From Methylobacterium oryzihabitans (lineage in GTDB: Bacteria > Pseudomonadota > Alphaproteobacteria > Rhizobiales > Beijerinckiaceae), in assembly GCF_004004555.2 (NCBI RefSeq), contig NZ_SACP01000004.1:62001-126000 (forward strand): DNA of 64,000 nucleotides, written 5' to 3'. Of this stretch, positions 8,767 to 17,237 are shown in pieces. Position 1 is the first letter of the stretch. Each line of letters opens with the position of its first letter. Position numbers and translations under genes: made by a program. The notes beneath the pieces are model-generated. The model made no database searches. It worked only from the letters and a program-made list of their open reading frames with translations, and was not told where the DNA came from.

Positions 8767-8804
8767 CAGTCGAAATCCGGAAGCAATCGTCCGGATTTCG
8801 ACTG
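8767..8804. repeat. Perfect 14-bp inverted repeat
   Basis: CAGTCGAAATCCGG (8767-8780) pairs with CCGGATTTCGACTG (8791-8804) around a 10-base loop. The TCCGG..CCGGA core and loop spacing resemble the single hairpin arm of family A repeats, so it may be a detached arm. Confidence 0.7.
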
Positions 8805-8907
8805 ACGAGCCGCCTCGGCGTCGCCCTGTCCCGGGAGGATCCGACCCGTCCTGCGGTCGGGGGAGGATGAGACCGCTATCGACCCGGACGGGTGCCGGGA
8901 ACGCGAC

Positions 8908-8972
8908 GAGCAGGATCGCGGGGGCGATCCTGCTCGGGCCGGGCATCGGGCCGGAGCGGTCGCGCTCCGGCC
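8908..8972. terminator. Two strong hairpins downstream of the acyltransferase gene
   Basis: The first hairpin pairs 8908-8919 with 8924-8935 (12 bp, GGGG loop); the second pairs 8949-8958 with 8963-8972 (10 bp). They lie 17-81 bp beyond the stop of the minus-strand acyltransferase gene. Neither is followed by a U-run, so they may protect the mRNA 3' end or act with Rho rather than as classic intrinsic terminators. Confidence 0.45.
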
Positions 8973-8988
8973 TTCGGGTGGGGTCGCC

Positions 8989-10236
8989 TCAGGTCGCGGT
9001 CTTGCTGATCGGCTGGCCCTCGATCGGCACATCCGGCTTGAACGACTCCGGATGCAGCATCGCCGAGATCTTCGCCGAGCGCGGGGCGATATAGACCTTG
9101 AGCTTGAGGAAGTGCTTCTCGATGAGGTGCCAGGACGCCACCGAGAACAGGATCGTCATCACGAGCGCGAGCAGCGCGACGGCACCGAGGTTGTGGCGCA
9201 GCGAGGGGGCCGCCGCGATGATCGCCTGCGTGGCCGGATAGCCGTAGAGGTAGACGCCGTAGGAGTAGTCGCCGCTGTTCAGGTACGGGATCCGCGGGAA
9301 CGACGTCAGCCCGATGAACACGGTCAGGTAGGTGAGCAGGATCGGATAGAGGTAGACCGTGCGGCTGGACATCATCAGGACGTAGCAGATCACGCCGGCG
9401 ACGATCGCGTAGCTCCAGCGATAGGCGATCTTCTCACGCCAGAGGAAGATGAACACGCCGGCGAAGAAGTAATACACCATGGTCGCGCCGGTGAGACGCC
9501 CGCCCACGACATGGAGACCGAAGAAGCTGTTGCCGATCAGCAGCGCGACCGTCGCGATGGCGAACAGCACGGTGAACAGCATCCGGTTGTAGAGCACCGA
9601 CGCGAACATGCCGATGGCGATGATCACGTAGCAGTAGAACTCGTACGGCAACGTCCACAGGTTCGAGTTGACGTTCTTCGACAGGCTGGTGGTCTCGAAC
9701 ACGCCGGGGAGCGTCAGGACCACGTGGCCGATGATGTTGCCGAAATAGATCCAGAAGCCGCTGGACGTGAAGTATTCCTTCAGGGGCAGCGTGGTGAAGA
9801 TGGCTCCGAGGACCACCGCGCAGAGCATCACTTCGACGAACAGCGCCGGAACGATGCGAAGGGCGCGCAATCCGAGGAAGCGCGGAACGCTGCGGGTGCG
9901 GAAGGCGCTGCCCGTGACCAGGAAGCCGCTGAGCGCGAAGAACATCGGCACCAGGGAGAGCGTGTAGGGCCGGGCGAGGCCCGTCACCGCCGGCCCTTCC
10001 GGACCCAGGAGCGGACCGCCGGCCTGCGCGCCGATCGCGCCGGCCACCTCCGGCGACAGGCCGAAGAGGTTGGCGAGCAAGCTCGACAGGAAGCCGCGGT
10101 TGCCGGTGATGCCGGACGCATGGCTGAGCAGGATCGCGACGGCGAGGCCCATGCGAAGGAGATCGAAGCCCGGCCCCGCCCCCTTGTTGTCATCCAGCAC
10201 TTGGCCGAATGACTTTGCCTTTGGCCATTTGAGCAT
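8989..10236 (-). CDS. Acyltransferase 3 family membrane protein (OafA/YrhL type)
   Basis: 415 residues with about ten hydrophobic segments. Family marks are FDLLRMGLAVAILLSHASG (about 24), with the His aligned to the catalytic position, FFALSGFLVTGSAF (about 98), LRALRIVPALFVEV (about 122) and the SYGVYLYGYPATQ motif (about 325). Such enzymes O-acetylate or O-succinylate exopolysaccharide, lipopolysaccharide or peptidoglycan at the inner membrane. It stands alone, with no other polysaccharide genes nearby, so the acceptor is unknown. Its codon use is less GC-biased than that of its neighbours (more Tyr, Phe and Ile), which partly reflects its membrane nature. Confidence 0.88.
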   Translation of the reverse strand: MLKWPKAKSFGQVLDDNKGAGPGFDLLRMGLAVAILLSHASGITGNRGFLSSLLANLFGLSPEVAGAIGAQAGGPLLGPEGPAVTGLARPYTLSLVPMFFALSGFLVTGSAFRTRSVPRFLGLRALRIVPALFVEVMLCAVVLGAIFTTLPLKEYFTSSGFWIYFGNIIGHVVLTLPGVFETTSLSKNVNSNLWTLPYEFYCYVIIAIGMFASVLYNRMLFTVLFAIATVALLIGNSFFGLHVVGGRLTGATMVYYFFAGVFIFLWREKIAYRWSYAIVAGVICYVLMMSSRTVYLYPILLTYLTVFIGLTSFPRIPYLNSGDYSYGVYLYGYPATQAIIAAAPSLRHNLGAVALLALVMTILFSVASWHLIEKHFLKLKVYIAPRSAKISAMLHPESFKPDVPIEGQPISKTAT

Positions 10237-10944
10237 CGTACGTCCTTTCGCTGGCTGGCGCTCAGGGCAACGTGTCGAGAGGGACCGTGATTCGGTCCGG
10301 GCAGGGTGGATCCGGAATCGGTCCGCGTCGTCTGATGCGGCCCATCATCTGTCAGTCGTGTTGATGCAAGTCAAGTTCATGCAAGTCGAGCCTGCTCGAC
10401 CATGGTCGGGACTGCCAAGCAAGCGCCAGGAACAGACGATCTCGGGCGAGACCGGAATATCGGCGAGACCGATGATCTGCCATTGTCACGACCGATCCTG
10501 TCGGGCCCCGGCGAATTCGTCCCCCGACGCGGCGCGACGGAGACGTTTCGTGAGGCCGACCTGCTGGCCGCCGACGGCAGACGACATCGAACACTCCTCG
10601 CGACCGCGTGGCGAACGTCCGGAGCGCCGACGCGAATTCTGTACCACCGGACGATGGCCGCATCGTGGAAGCGATGCCCTTGGCAACCGGCGTCGCCCGC
10701 TCCGCCGGCCGTCCCGCGACGGGACGATCCTGCCCCGGCGCGGGGCGAGGATGTCCCACCGGACGCCGAGGCGGCGGGCGAGGCATTCGGGACGTGGGTA
10801 TCCGATACTCTACCGCACTGCAACAAAGAAAGGAAAATGCGCCACCGGCACATTGGTAACGCTGCCACACTCGCGCCATGTTTACGCTCGGGTTAAGGTC
10901 CGGCAAAACCACGAGGTCACGGCATCGGATCCAGGGAGGAACGC
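10237..10944. other. 708-bp gap without a convincing gene
   Basis: Short open frames exist on both strands (for example about 160 codons on each between 10377 and 10896), but they lack domain-like sequence, have rare-codon stretches and overlap each other. Base composition is lower in GC than the flanks. The region must hold the acyltransferase promoter at its left end and that of the 66-residue gene at its right end (TTTACGCTCGGGTTAAGG around 10880). It may be a decayed gene. Confidence 0.5.
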
Positions 10945-11145
10945 ATGCTCGACGCCTACACCGCGACCGAGATCGTCCGCGCTCGGCAGATCCATGCCGC
11001 CGAGGGACCGAAGGACAGCCTGTGGAACGACGCCGTGCGCCGCCGCGCGACGCAGGCCGAGATCGCGGTGCTGCTGAGCGACGAGGAGCGCCACCGCTAC
11101 CTCGAACAGGCGCGCGCGGAAATCCGCGGCCTCCACGCCGGTTGA
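10945..11145 (+). CDS. Small conserved hypothetical protein, 66 residues
   Basis: It is preceded by an excellent ribosome site (GGGAGGAACGC, then ATG). The product is a charged, soluble, helical protein (MLDAYTATEIVRARQIHAAEG ... LLSDEERHRYLEQARAEIRGL) with no signal peptide or known domain. It lies 87 bp before the chromate transporter gene on the same strand. Function unknown. Confidence 0.7.
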   Translation: MLDAYTATEIVRARQIHAAEGPKDSLWNDAVRRRATQAEIAVLLSDEERHRYLEQARAEIRGLHAG

Positions 11146-11232
11146 CCGCCCGACCGGGTTGATCGCCCCCCCGGACCGGGCCACAAGCCCAGCCGGGGCA
11201 GGTCCGCCCCGCAGGGACGGGACGGATCCGGC

Positions 11233-12441
11233 ATGGACGAGGCGCGCCACCACGGCCTCCGCGGCGACACCGCGGCCGGCCGCTGGCCCGAGGTCTTCGC
11301 CGCGTTCCTGCGCCTCGGCCTCACCGCCTTCGGCGGTCCCGTGGCCCATCTCGGCTACTTCCGCGACGAGTTCGTGGTCCGGCGCCGCTGGCTCGACGAG
11401 GCGGCCTATGCCGACCTCGTCGCGCTGTGCCAGTTCCTGCCCGGCCCGGCGAGCAGCCAGGTCGGGATCGCCCTCGGCCTGCGCCGGGCGGGGACGGCCG
11501 GCACCCTCGCGGCCTGGACCGGCTTCACCCTGCCCTCCGCCGCCGCGATGGCGCTGTTCGCCTCCGGGGCGATGCTCCTCGACGGTCCGGCCGGGCGCGG
11601 CGCCCTGCACGGGCTCAAGGCCGCCGCCGCCGCGGTCGTGGCGCTGGCGATCCTCGGGATGATGCGCAGCCTCGCCCCGGACCGGCCCCGCGCCACCCTG
11701 GCGGTGGCCGCCGCCGCCATCGCCCTGGCGCTGCCGGGGGTCGCCGGCCAGCTCGCCGCCCTGGTCCTCGGCGGGCTCGCCGGGCTCGCCCTGCCCGGGC
11801 AGCCCGCCCCATCGGCCGGGGCGCCCGCGGCGGCCGGCCCGGTCGGCCGCCGCACCGCCCTCGCCTGCCTCGGCCTGTTCGCGCTGCTCCTCGCCGGCCT
11901 GCCGCTGGCGGCGGAGGCGGCCGGCAGCCCCGGCCTGACGCTGTTCGCGCTGTTCTTCCGCGCCGGCGCCCTGGTGTTCGGCGGCGGCCACGTCGTGCTG
12001 CCACTGCTCCAGGCCGAGCTGGTGCCGCACCTCGTCGGCGCCGACGCCTTCCTGGCCGGCTACGGCGCCGTGCAGGCGATGCCGGGGCCGCTCTTCACCC
12101 TGGCGGCCTATCTCGGGGCCGTGGCCGGCGGCCCCGCCGGGGCGGCGGCGGCGCTCGCCGGCATCTTCCTGCCGTCGTTCCTGCTGGTCTTCGGCACGCT
12201 GCCGTTCTGGGGCCGCCTGCGCGGCGTGCCGCGGGCGCGCCGGGCGCTGGCCGGGGTCAACGCCGCGGTGGTCGGCCTGCTGCTCGCCGCCTTCTACGAC
12301 CCGGTCTGGACCGCCGGCATCACCGACCGCGCCGCCTACGCCGTCGCGGCCGCCGCCTTCCTGCTGCTGTTCCTGTGGCGGGCGCCGCCCTGGCTCGTCG
12401 TGGGCGTGAGCGCCGGGGCCGGCGCGCTCCTGGCCGGCTGA
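11233..12441 (+). CDS. chrA: Chromate efflux transporter ChrA
   Basis: 402 residues, the usual length of two-domain bacterial CHR proteins, with about ten membrane segments. Each half carries a family signature: FLRLGLTAFGGPVAHLGYF (about 26) with CQFLPGPASSQVGIALG (about 69) in the first, and AGALVFGGGHVVLPLLQAEL (about 242) with GYGAVQAMPGPLFTLAAYLG (about 276) in the second. CHR proteins export chromate by proton antiport; many chromosomal copies have unproven substrates. The ATG at 11233 is the only start that keeps the first signature near the N-terminus. Confidence 0.9.
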   Translation: MDEARHHGLRGDTAAGRWPEVFAAFLRLGLTAFGGPVAHLGYFRDEFVVRRRWLDEAAYADLVALCQFLPGPASSQVGIALGLRRAGTAGTLAAWTGFTLPSAAAMALFASGAMLLDGPAGRGALHGLKAAAAAVVALAILGMMRSLAPDRPRATLAVAAAAIALALPGVAGQLAALVLGGLAGLALPGQPAPSAGAPAAAGPVGRRTALACLGLFALLLAGLPLAAEAAGSPGLTLFALFFRAGALVFGGGHVVLPLLQAELVPHLVGADAFLAGYGAVQAMPGPLFTLAAYLGAVAGGPAGAAAALAGIFLPSFLLVFGTLPFWGRLRGVPRARRALAGVNAAVVGLLLAAFYDPVWTAGITDRAAYAVAAAAFLLLFLWRAPPWLVVGVSAGAGALLAG

Positions 12442-12538
12442 ACGCCCCGGGCAAAGCCCTGGGGGCCGCGCCTCCGGCGCTCTGGACAGCGGCGGCGGCG
12501 GCGTGATGCTATGCCGCCCGTACCGAGGTCCCGTGCCG

Positions 12539-13381
12539 ATGAAGACCCTCCTGGTTCCGGTCGCGCGCCACGCGCTGCTCGATTCGGTGTTCACCACCGC
12601 CCTCCTCGCCGCCCGCCGCTTCGACGGCAGCATCGAGGGCTTCGGCCTGCGCCCCGCGCTCGCCGAATACGTCCCCGTCGACATGGTCGGCGGCATGACC
12701 TGGGTCCGGGACGAGGAGACCGACCGGGCCGAGGCGCGCGATTGCGGCAGCCTGTTCACCGCCTTCATGGACCGGCACGGCGTGCCGCGGGAGAGCGCCG
12801 GGGTCGCCCAGGCCGGTCCGCGCTACCGCTGGCTCCCCGAGGCCTCGCCGGGCGACGGCTTCCTCGCGCAATACGCCCGCCTGTTCTCCGCGACGGTGGT
12901 CGGCCGCCCCCATGCCGGCGACGACGGCCCGCGCATGACCACCCTCGAGGCGGTGCTGTTCGAGAGCGGCCGGCCGCTGCTGATCGCCCCGCCGGAGCCG
13001 CCGGCGACGATCGGCGACACCGTGGTGATCGCCTGGAACGGCTCGACCGAGACCGCCCGCGCGGTCGCCTTCGCGGCGCCGTTCCTGCGCAAGGCGTCGC
13101 GGATCGAGGTTCTGGCGGTCGAGACCGGCATGGTGCCGGGCCCGAGCGCCGAGGCGATGGCGGCGGCGCTGACCCGCGAGGGCCTGTCGGCCCAAGGGCG
13201 CACCCTCGCGGCGGGGCGCCGCACCCCGGGCGAGATCTTCCTGGAGGAGGCCGCGGCGATCGGCTGCGACCTGCTCATCAAGGGCGCCTACACCCAGAGC
13301 CGCCTGCGCCAGATGATCTTCGGCGGCCCGACCAGCCACATCCTCGCCCACGCGGCGATGCCGGTCCTGATGGCGCACTGA
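12539..13381 (+). CDS. Universal stress protein family
   Basis: 280 residues from the ATG at 12539 (MKTLLVPV, a typical UspA first strand). The second half (about 150-280) is a recognisable UspA domain with VVIAWNGSTETARAV and a C-terminal GAYTQSRLRQMIFGGPT segment. This approximates the ATP-binding GxxG-9x-G(S/T) motif, but with Pro-Thr after the glycines. The first half looks like a divergent second Usp domain, giving an intramolecular tandem. Its role is probably stress endurance. It stands 97 bp after chrA. Confidence 0.85.
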   Translation: MKTLLVPVARHALLDSVFTTALLAARRFDGSIEGFGLRPALAEYVPVDMVGGMTWVRDEETDRAEARDCGSLFTAFMDRHGVPRESAGVAQAGPRYRWLPEASPGDGFLAQYARLFSATVVGRPHAGDDGPRMTTLEAVLFESGRPLLIAPPEPPATIGDTVVIAWNGSTETARAVAFAAPFLRKASRIEVLAVETGMVPGPSAEAMAAALTREGLSAQGRTLAAGRRTPGEIFLEEAAAIGCDLLIKGAYTQSRLRQMIFGGPTSHILAHAAMPVLMAH

Positions 13382-13445
13382 GCCGGTCCGGCGTTTGCCC
13401 GCGCCCGCGGCACGTCCTACACCATCGCGGTCATCCGAGGCCCCG

Positions 13446-13859
13446 ATGTCCGATTTTCCCCTCGATCCCCGGCTCGCCGCCGACACCCTGGCGGTCGGCG
13501 ACCTGCCGCTCTGCTCCGTGCTGCTCCTCGACGACGCCCGCTTCCCCTGGCTGGTGCTGGTACCCCGCCGGGAGGGGGTGAGCGAACTCACCGACCTCTC
13601 GCCCGAGGACGCCGCGACCCTGATGCAGGAGACGCGGATCGCCGTCGGGGTGATGCAGGCGCTCGCCAAGCCCGACAAGGTCAATGTCGGGGCGCTCGGC
13701 AACGTCGTGGCGCAGATGCACGTCCACGTCGTCGGGCGCTTCCTGTCCGATCCGGCCTGGCCCGGCCCGGTCTGGGGCCATGGCAGCCGCACGCCCTACC
13801 CGCCGCACGCCGCCGCGCAGCTCGTCGAGCGCGCCCGCGCCCTGTTCGCCGACGCCTGA
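13446..13859 (+). CDS. HIT domain protein
   Basis: 137 residues. The motif QMHVHVVGRF (about 98-107) corresponds to the histidine triad, with Gln in place of the first histidine; the following SDPAWPGPVWG block is typical of an alphaproteobacterial HIT branch. HIT proteins hydrolyse or transfer nucleoside phosphoramidates and dinucleotides. It is 10 bp upstream of nudC on the same strand; the pairing suggests joint nucleotide house-cleaning. Confidence 0.87.
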   Translation: MSDFPLDPRLAADTLAVGDLPLCSVLLLDDARFPWLVLVPRREGVSELTDLSPEDAATLMQETRIAVGVMQALAKPDKVNVGALGNVVAQMHVHVVGRFLSDPAWPGPVWGHGSRTPYPPHAAAQLVERARALFADA

Positions 13860-13869
13860 GGACCCGCCC

Positions 13870-14799
13870 GTGACGTCTCCCCTCGACCGCCTCGGCTTCG
13901 CCCGCAGCCTGCTCGAACGCCACTCGGCCGAGCGCACCGACCCGGCCCCGACGCTCGCCGGCAGCCCCGGGGCCGGGCTGGTGCTGTTCGCCGGCGAGCA
14001 GGCGGTGCTGCGCCGCGCCGGCGACAGTGCGACGGCCCTCCTGACGCCGCCCGACCTCGAACGGGCACCGGACCCCGCGCCGGTCCTGTTCCTCGGCCGG
14101 ATCGAGGGCCGCCCGGTTTTCGGCACCGCGCTCCCGGCCGATGCCGGCGCGCTCTACGCCGACGACCTGGCCTACCGGGTGGTCGACCTGCGCACCATCG
14201 CGGTCGAGGGTGCGGTCGCGGCACCGGAGACCGGGCTCCTCGCCACCGCCAAGTCGCTGCTGTCCTGGCACGGCCGCCACGGCTTCTGCGCCAATTGCGG
14301 ATCGCCGACGACGATCGCCTGCGGCGGCTACCGCCGCGACTGCGCCGCCTGCGGCACCGAGCACTTCCCCCGCACCGACCCGGTGGTCATCATGCTGGTG
14401 ACCCGCGGCGAGTACTGCCTGCTCGGCCGGCAGGCCCGCTTCCTGCCCGGCGTCTATTCCTGCCTCGCCGGCTTCCTCGAACCCGGCGAGACGATCGAGG
14501 ACGCGGTGCGGCGCGAGACCTTCGAGGAGGCCGGCCTGCGGGTCGGCGCGGTGCGCTACCGCGCCTCGCAGCCGTGGCCGTTCCCGTCCTCGCTGATGAT
14601 CGGCTGCGAGGCCGAGGCGCTGTCGGGCGGGCTCGACGTCGAGCTGATCCTCGACCGCACGGAGCTGGAGGACGCCCGCTGGTTCTCCCGCGCCGAGGTC
14701 CGGCAGATGCTGGAGCGCACCCACCCGGACGGCCTGACGACCCCGCCCCCGATGGCGATCGCCAACCTGCTGGTGCGCGGCTTCGCCGGGGAGGCGTAG
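13870..14799 (+). CDS. nudC: NAD(+)/NADH diphosphatase NudC
   Basis: 309 residues from a GTG. The zinc ribbon is visible as CANCGS (about 141) and CAACGTEHFPR (about 161). The Nudix box is GFLEPGETIEDAVRRETFEE (about 203-222). It is followed by the diagnostic SQPWPFPSSLM motif, which separates NADH pyrophosphatases from other Nudix enzymes. It cleaves NAD(H) to NMN(H) and AMP and can remove NAD caps from RNA. It is probably co-transcribed with the HIT gene 10 bp upstream. Confidence 0.94.
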   Translation: MTSPLDRLGFARSLLERHSAERTDPAPTLAGSPGAGLVLFAGEQAVLRRAGDSATALLTPPDLERAPDPAPVLFLGRIEGRPVFGTALPADAGALYADDLAYRVVDLRTIAVEGAVAAPETGLLATAKSLLSWHGRHGFCANCGSPTTIACGGYRRDCAACGTEHFPRTDPVVIMLVTRGEYCLLGRQARFLPGVYSCLAGFLEPGETIEDAVRRETFEEAGLRVGAVRYRASQPWPFPSSLMIGCEAEALSGGLDVELILDRTELEDARWFSRAEVRQMLERTHPDGLTTPPPMAIANLLVRGFAGEA

Positions 14800-14832
14800 A
14801 GGCTCCCGGCCCCGGCGCGCCGGCGGCGCGGC

Positions 14833-15528
14833 TCAGCCGCCGCTGCCGGCCTCGTCCTGGCAGCGGATCAGCCGGGTCGCCCCGCCCGCGCCCTCCGGCA
14901 CCGCGAGGTGGAACTCGCCGGTCTGCGGATCGCGCAGGCGCAGCTCGCCGCTGGCGATGCCGAAATGCGCGCCGTGCAGGTGCAGCCTGCCGCGCTCGAC
15001 CAGGATGCGCACGCAAGGGAAGGTCAGCAGGTTGGCGAGGCTGTTCTCGACCGTGGCGTATTCGAGCCGCAGGAGGTAGTCGGGCCGCTTGGCGGCGTCG
15101 GGCGCCTCGGCCTTCAGCTTCTCGGCGGCCGGCCGGATCAGCGACACCCAGCGGCCGATGAAGTCGCCCGGCGAGAGCGGCGCCACGTCGTCGGCGAAGG
15201 CGCGCACGCCGCCGCAGCGGGCATGGCCCAGCACCACGATGTGCTTCACCTTCAGCGCCTGGACGGCGAATTCCAGCGCCGCCGAGGTGCCGTGATACTC
15301 GCCGCCGCTCTCGAAGGGCGGCACGAGGTTGGCGACGTTGCGCACCACGAACAGCTCGCCCGGGCTGGCGTCGAAGATCACCTCCGGCGAGACCCGGCTG
15401 TCGCAGCAGCTGATGACGAGGATCTCGGGGCTCTGCGTCTCGGCGAGGGCCTTGTAGCGGCCCTGCTCGCGCTGGAAGCGGTCGCCGAGGAACGCGCGGT
15501 AGCCGTCGGTGAGCGTCTGGGGAAACAT
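14833..15528 (-). CDS. Beta-class carbonic anhydrase
   Basis: 231 residues. Zinc ligands are visible in VISCCDSRVSPE (Cys, Asp, Arg dyad, about 40-51) and GHARCGGVRAF (His and Cys, about 101-111). FVVRNVANLVPPF (about 64) is the usual active-site strand. It interconverts CO2 and bicarbonate in the cytoplasm, supplying bicarbonate for carboxylases. The ATG at 15528 gives the standard N-terminus (MFPQTLTDGYRAFL). It is convergent with nudC. Confidence 0.94.
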   Translation of the reverse strand: MFPQTLTDGYRAFLGDRFQREQGRYKALAETQSPEILVISCCDSRVSPEVIFDASPGELFVVRNVANLVPPFESGGEYHGTSAALEFAVQALKVKHIVVLGHARCGGVRAFADDVAPLSPGDFIGRWVSLIRPAAEKLKAEAPDAAKRPDYLLRLEYATVENSLANLLTFPCVRILVERGRLHLHGAHFGIASGELRLRDPQTGEFHLAVPEGAGGATRLIRCQDEAGSGG

Positions 15529-15590
15529 CGTCGGTCCTCCGGTCTGCGGCAGCCGGGGCGGGAGGGGCCGTCCCGCCCGCCGCGCCGCTC

Positions 15591-15809
15591 TCAGTAACCC
15601 TGATAATAGCGCCGCTTGGCCATCACGCGCGCGGCGTCGCGCTTCATCTTCTCGTAGCGCCAGCAGGCGCGCTCGTCGCCGTAGGCGCAGCGGGCGCGGT
15701 AGTCGCGGGCGATCCAGGCCCGGCGGGGATCCTCCAGGGACATCGCAGAGGCGAGCGACGGCGCCAGCGTCGCGGCGGCGAGGACCAGGAGGGCGAGGCG
15801 GATTCTCAT
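15591..15809 (-). CDS. Small secreted hypothetical protein, 72 residues
   Basis: The ATG at 15809 gives a clean signal peptide (MRIRLALLVLAAATLAPSLASA) followed by a short mature part with two cysteines (RARCAYGDERACWRYEK) and a basic, Tyr-rich tail ending RRYYQGY. An in-frame GTG-type start six codons upstream would spoil the signal peptide. It is probably a periplasmic protein with one disulfide. It lies 62 bp upstream of the carbonic anhydrase gene on the same strand. Confidence 0.7.
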   Translation of the reverse strand: MRIRLALLVLAAATLAPSLASAMSLEDPRRAWIARDYRARCAYGDERACWRYEKMKRDAARVMAKRRYYQGY

Positions 15810-15910
15810 CGGGACGCTCCAGGACACGGGCCGGCACCGCCGGCGGGAGGAAACGGCTCCTGCTTACGGGAGAGATCCTTAACGGCGGCGCTCCGCCGCC
15901 GAGCGCAGGC

Positions 15911-16426
15911 TTATGCCGCACCCTCGCCCCAGGTGAGCCGGACGTCCGTCACCGCCTCGCCGGCGACGATCCGCCGCGCGAGGGCGGCGAGGCCGGCGGG
16001 CTCGACCCGCTCCCCGGTGGCGGCGAGTTCGTCGAGGCTCCACCAGCGGGTGCCGTAGAGCGGGTTGTCCTCGGTCTCGGCGAGGCGGCTGGTGTCGATC
16101 TCGTCGTTCGGCAGACGGACCACGAAGTAGCGCTCGCGGGCGATGCGCGGCTTGCGGAACAGGGTGAACGGGCCCTCGCAGCGGGCGACCATCGGCCCGA
16201 GCGGCGCGTCGGCGACGCCGATCTCCTCCTCCAGCTCGCGCCGGCAGGCCTCCTCCGGCGTCTCGCCGGGCTCGATTCCGCCGCCGGGCATGAACCAGAA
16301 CTTGCGCTCGCCCGGCCGGGCGGGATCGACGTCGCGCACCGCCTCGTAGGCGATCAGCAGCAGGCGGTCCTGCGGGTCGAACACCAGCGCGCGGGCGATG
16401 TCGCGGGTGGGCAGGGAATCGGTCAT
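15911..16426 (-). CDS. Nudix hydrolase
   Basis: 171 residues with a complete Nudix box, GGIEPGETPEEACRRELEEE followed by IG (about 49-70). Flanking blocks KFWFMPGG and GTRWWSLDEL place it in the MutT-like group that acts on nucleotide or nucleotide-sugar diphosphates; the substrate is unknown. Its start codon overlaps the DUF429 stop by 4 bp (ATGA), so the two are translationally coupled. Confidence 0.88.
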   Translation of the reverse strand: MTDSLPTRDIARALVFDPQDRLLLIAYEAVRDVDPARPGERKFWFMPGGGIEPGETPEEACRRELEEEIGVADAPLGPMVARCEGPFTLFRKPRIARERYFVVRLPNDEIDTSRLAETEDNPLYGTRWWSLDELAATGERVEPAGLAALARRIVAGEAVTDVRLTWGEGAA

Positions 16427-17154
16427 GGTCGGGCCTCGTCGGGGCGCAGGGTCCAGATCGCGGCCGGCAGGCCGTGGGCATCGCGCTCGGGCGGGTCTGG
16501 ATAGGACACGGCGCGGCCGTTGGCGATGGCCTCGGCGACCGCCAGCGCCGCGAGGGCATCGAGCAGGTCGTCGGGCTTGGCGCCCCGGGGCGGCGGTCGC
16601 CCGGCCGCGTCGCCGAGCCCGACCCGGGCGAGCAGCGCCCGGCGCCGGGCGGCCCCGGCCGGCGAGCGCTTGGTCTCGGCGAGCGGACCGCCGGCGAGGC
16701 CCGCGAAGGCGAGTTCGGGATGGACCTCGAACACCCGGGCGACGAGATCGGGCCGGGCACGCAGCAGCGCATCGACGGCGCGGATGCGCGGAAACAGGGC
16801 GTTGGCCGGCGGCGAGGGCGCGAAGGGCTGGGTCTCGGGGCGGCGCGACAGGGCGATGGCGGCGGCGTAGTCCCCGGCATGGACCACCGGGCGGGCCGAG
16901 GTCGGGAAGACCGAGGCCCGGCGCGGTCCGAGCAGCGGGCGCACCAGCCGCTCGGCGAGACGCCCGCCGGCCTCGACCCGGTCGGGCAGGCCGATCGGGA
17001 TGTCGACGGCGACGATGGCGGGTGCCTCGGGCCCGTCGCAGACCGCCGCGAGATCGGCGACGACCCGGACCGTCACCGCGCCGTCGGCGGGGTCGCGGAA
17101 CGCCGCGATCCAGCCCGCGGGGCAGCCGTCGACGCCCGCCACCACCTCCGTCAT
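16423..17154 (-). CDS. DUF429 domain protein
   Basis: 243 residues. The N-terminus VVAGVDGCPAGWIAAFRD and the VAVDIPIGLPD segment (about 49) with two acidic residues are typical of DUF429, a predicted RNase H-like fold nuclease. No biochemical function is established. Other family blocks are FEVHPELAFAGL (about 142) and DDLLDALAALAVAEA (about 195). It overlaps the Nudix gene by 4 bp. Confidence 0.82.
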   Translation of the reverse strand: MTEVVAGVDGCPAGWIAAFRDPADGAVTVRVVADLAAVCDGPEAPAIVAVDIPIGLPDRVEAGGRLAERLVRPLLGPRRASVFPTSARPVVHAGDYAAAIALSRRPETQPFAPSPPANALFPRIRAVDALLRARPDLVARVFEVHPELAFAGLAGGPLAETKRSPAGAARRRALLARVGLGDAAGRPPPRGAKPDDLLDALAALAVAEAIANGRAVSYPDPPERDAHGLPAAIWTLRPDEARP

Positions 17155-17237
17155 CCCGCCTCCGCCCGCGAGCCCGTCCGGTATGCTCGGGCGGCGCCGG
17201 GCGTTTTCAAGCCCGGCGGCCCGCCCTCCGCTCCGCC

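Noticed and set aside
8556..8988. Short open frames downstream of the L,D-transpeptidase gene
   Set aside because: They run through repeat hairpins and differ in every frame; no coding signal beyond absence of stops.
10377..10896. Two opposing open frames of about 160 codons in the 708-bp gap
   Set aside because: No recognisable domain, no good ribosome site, and composition unlike neighbouring proteins.
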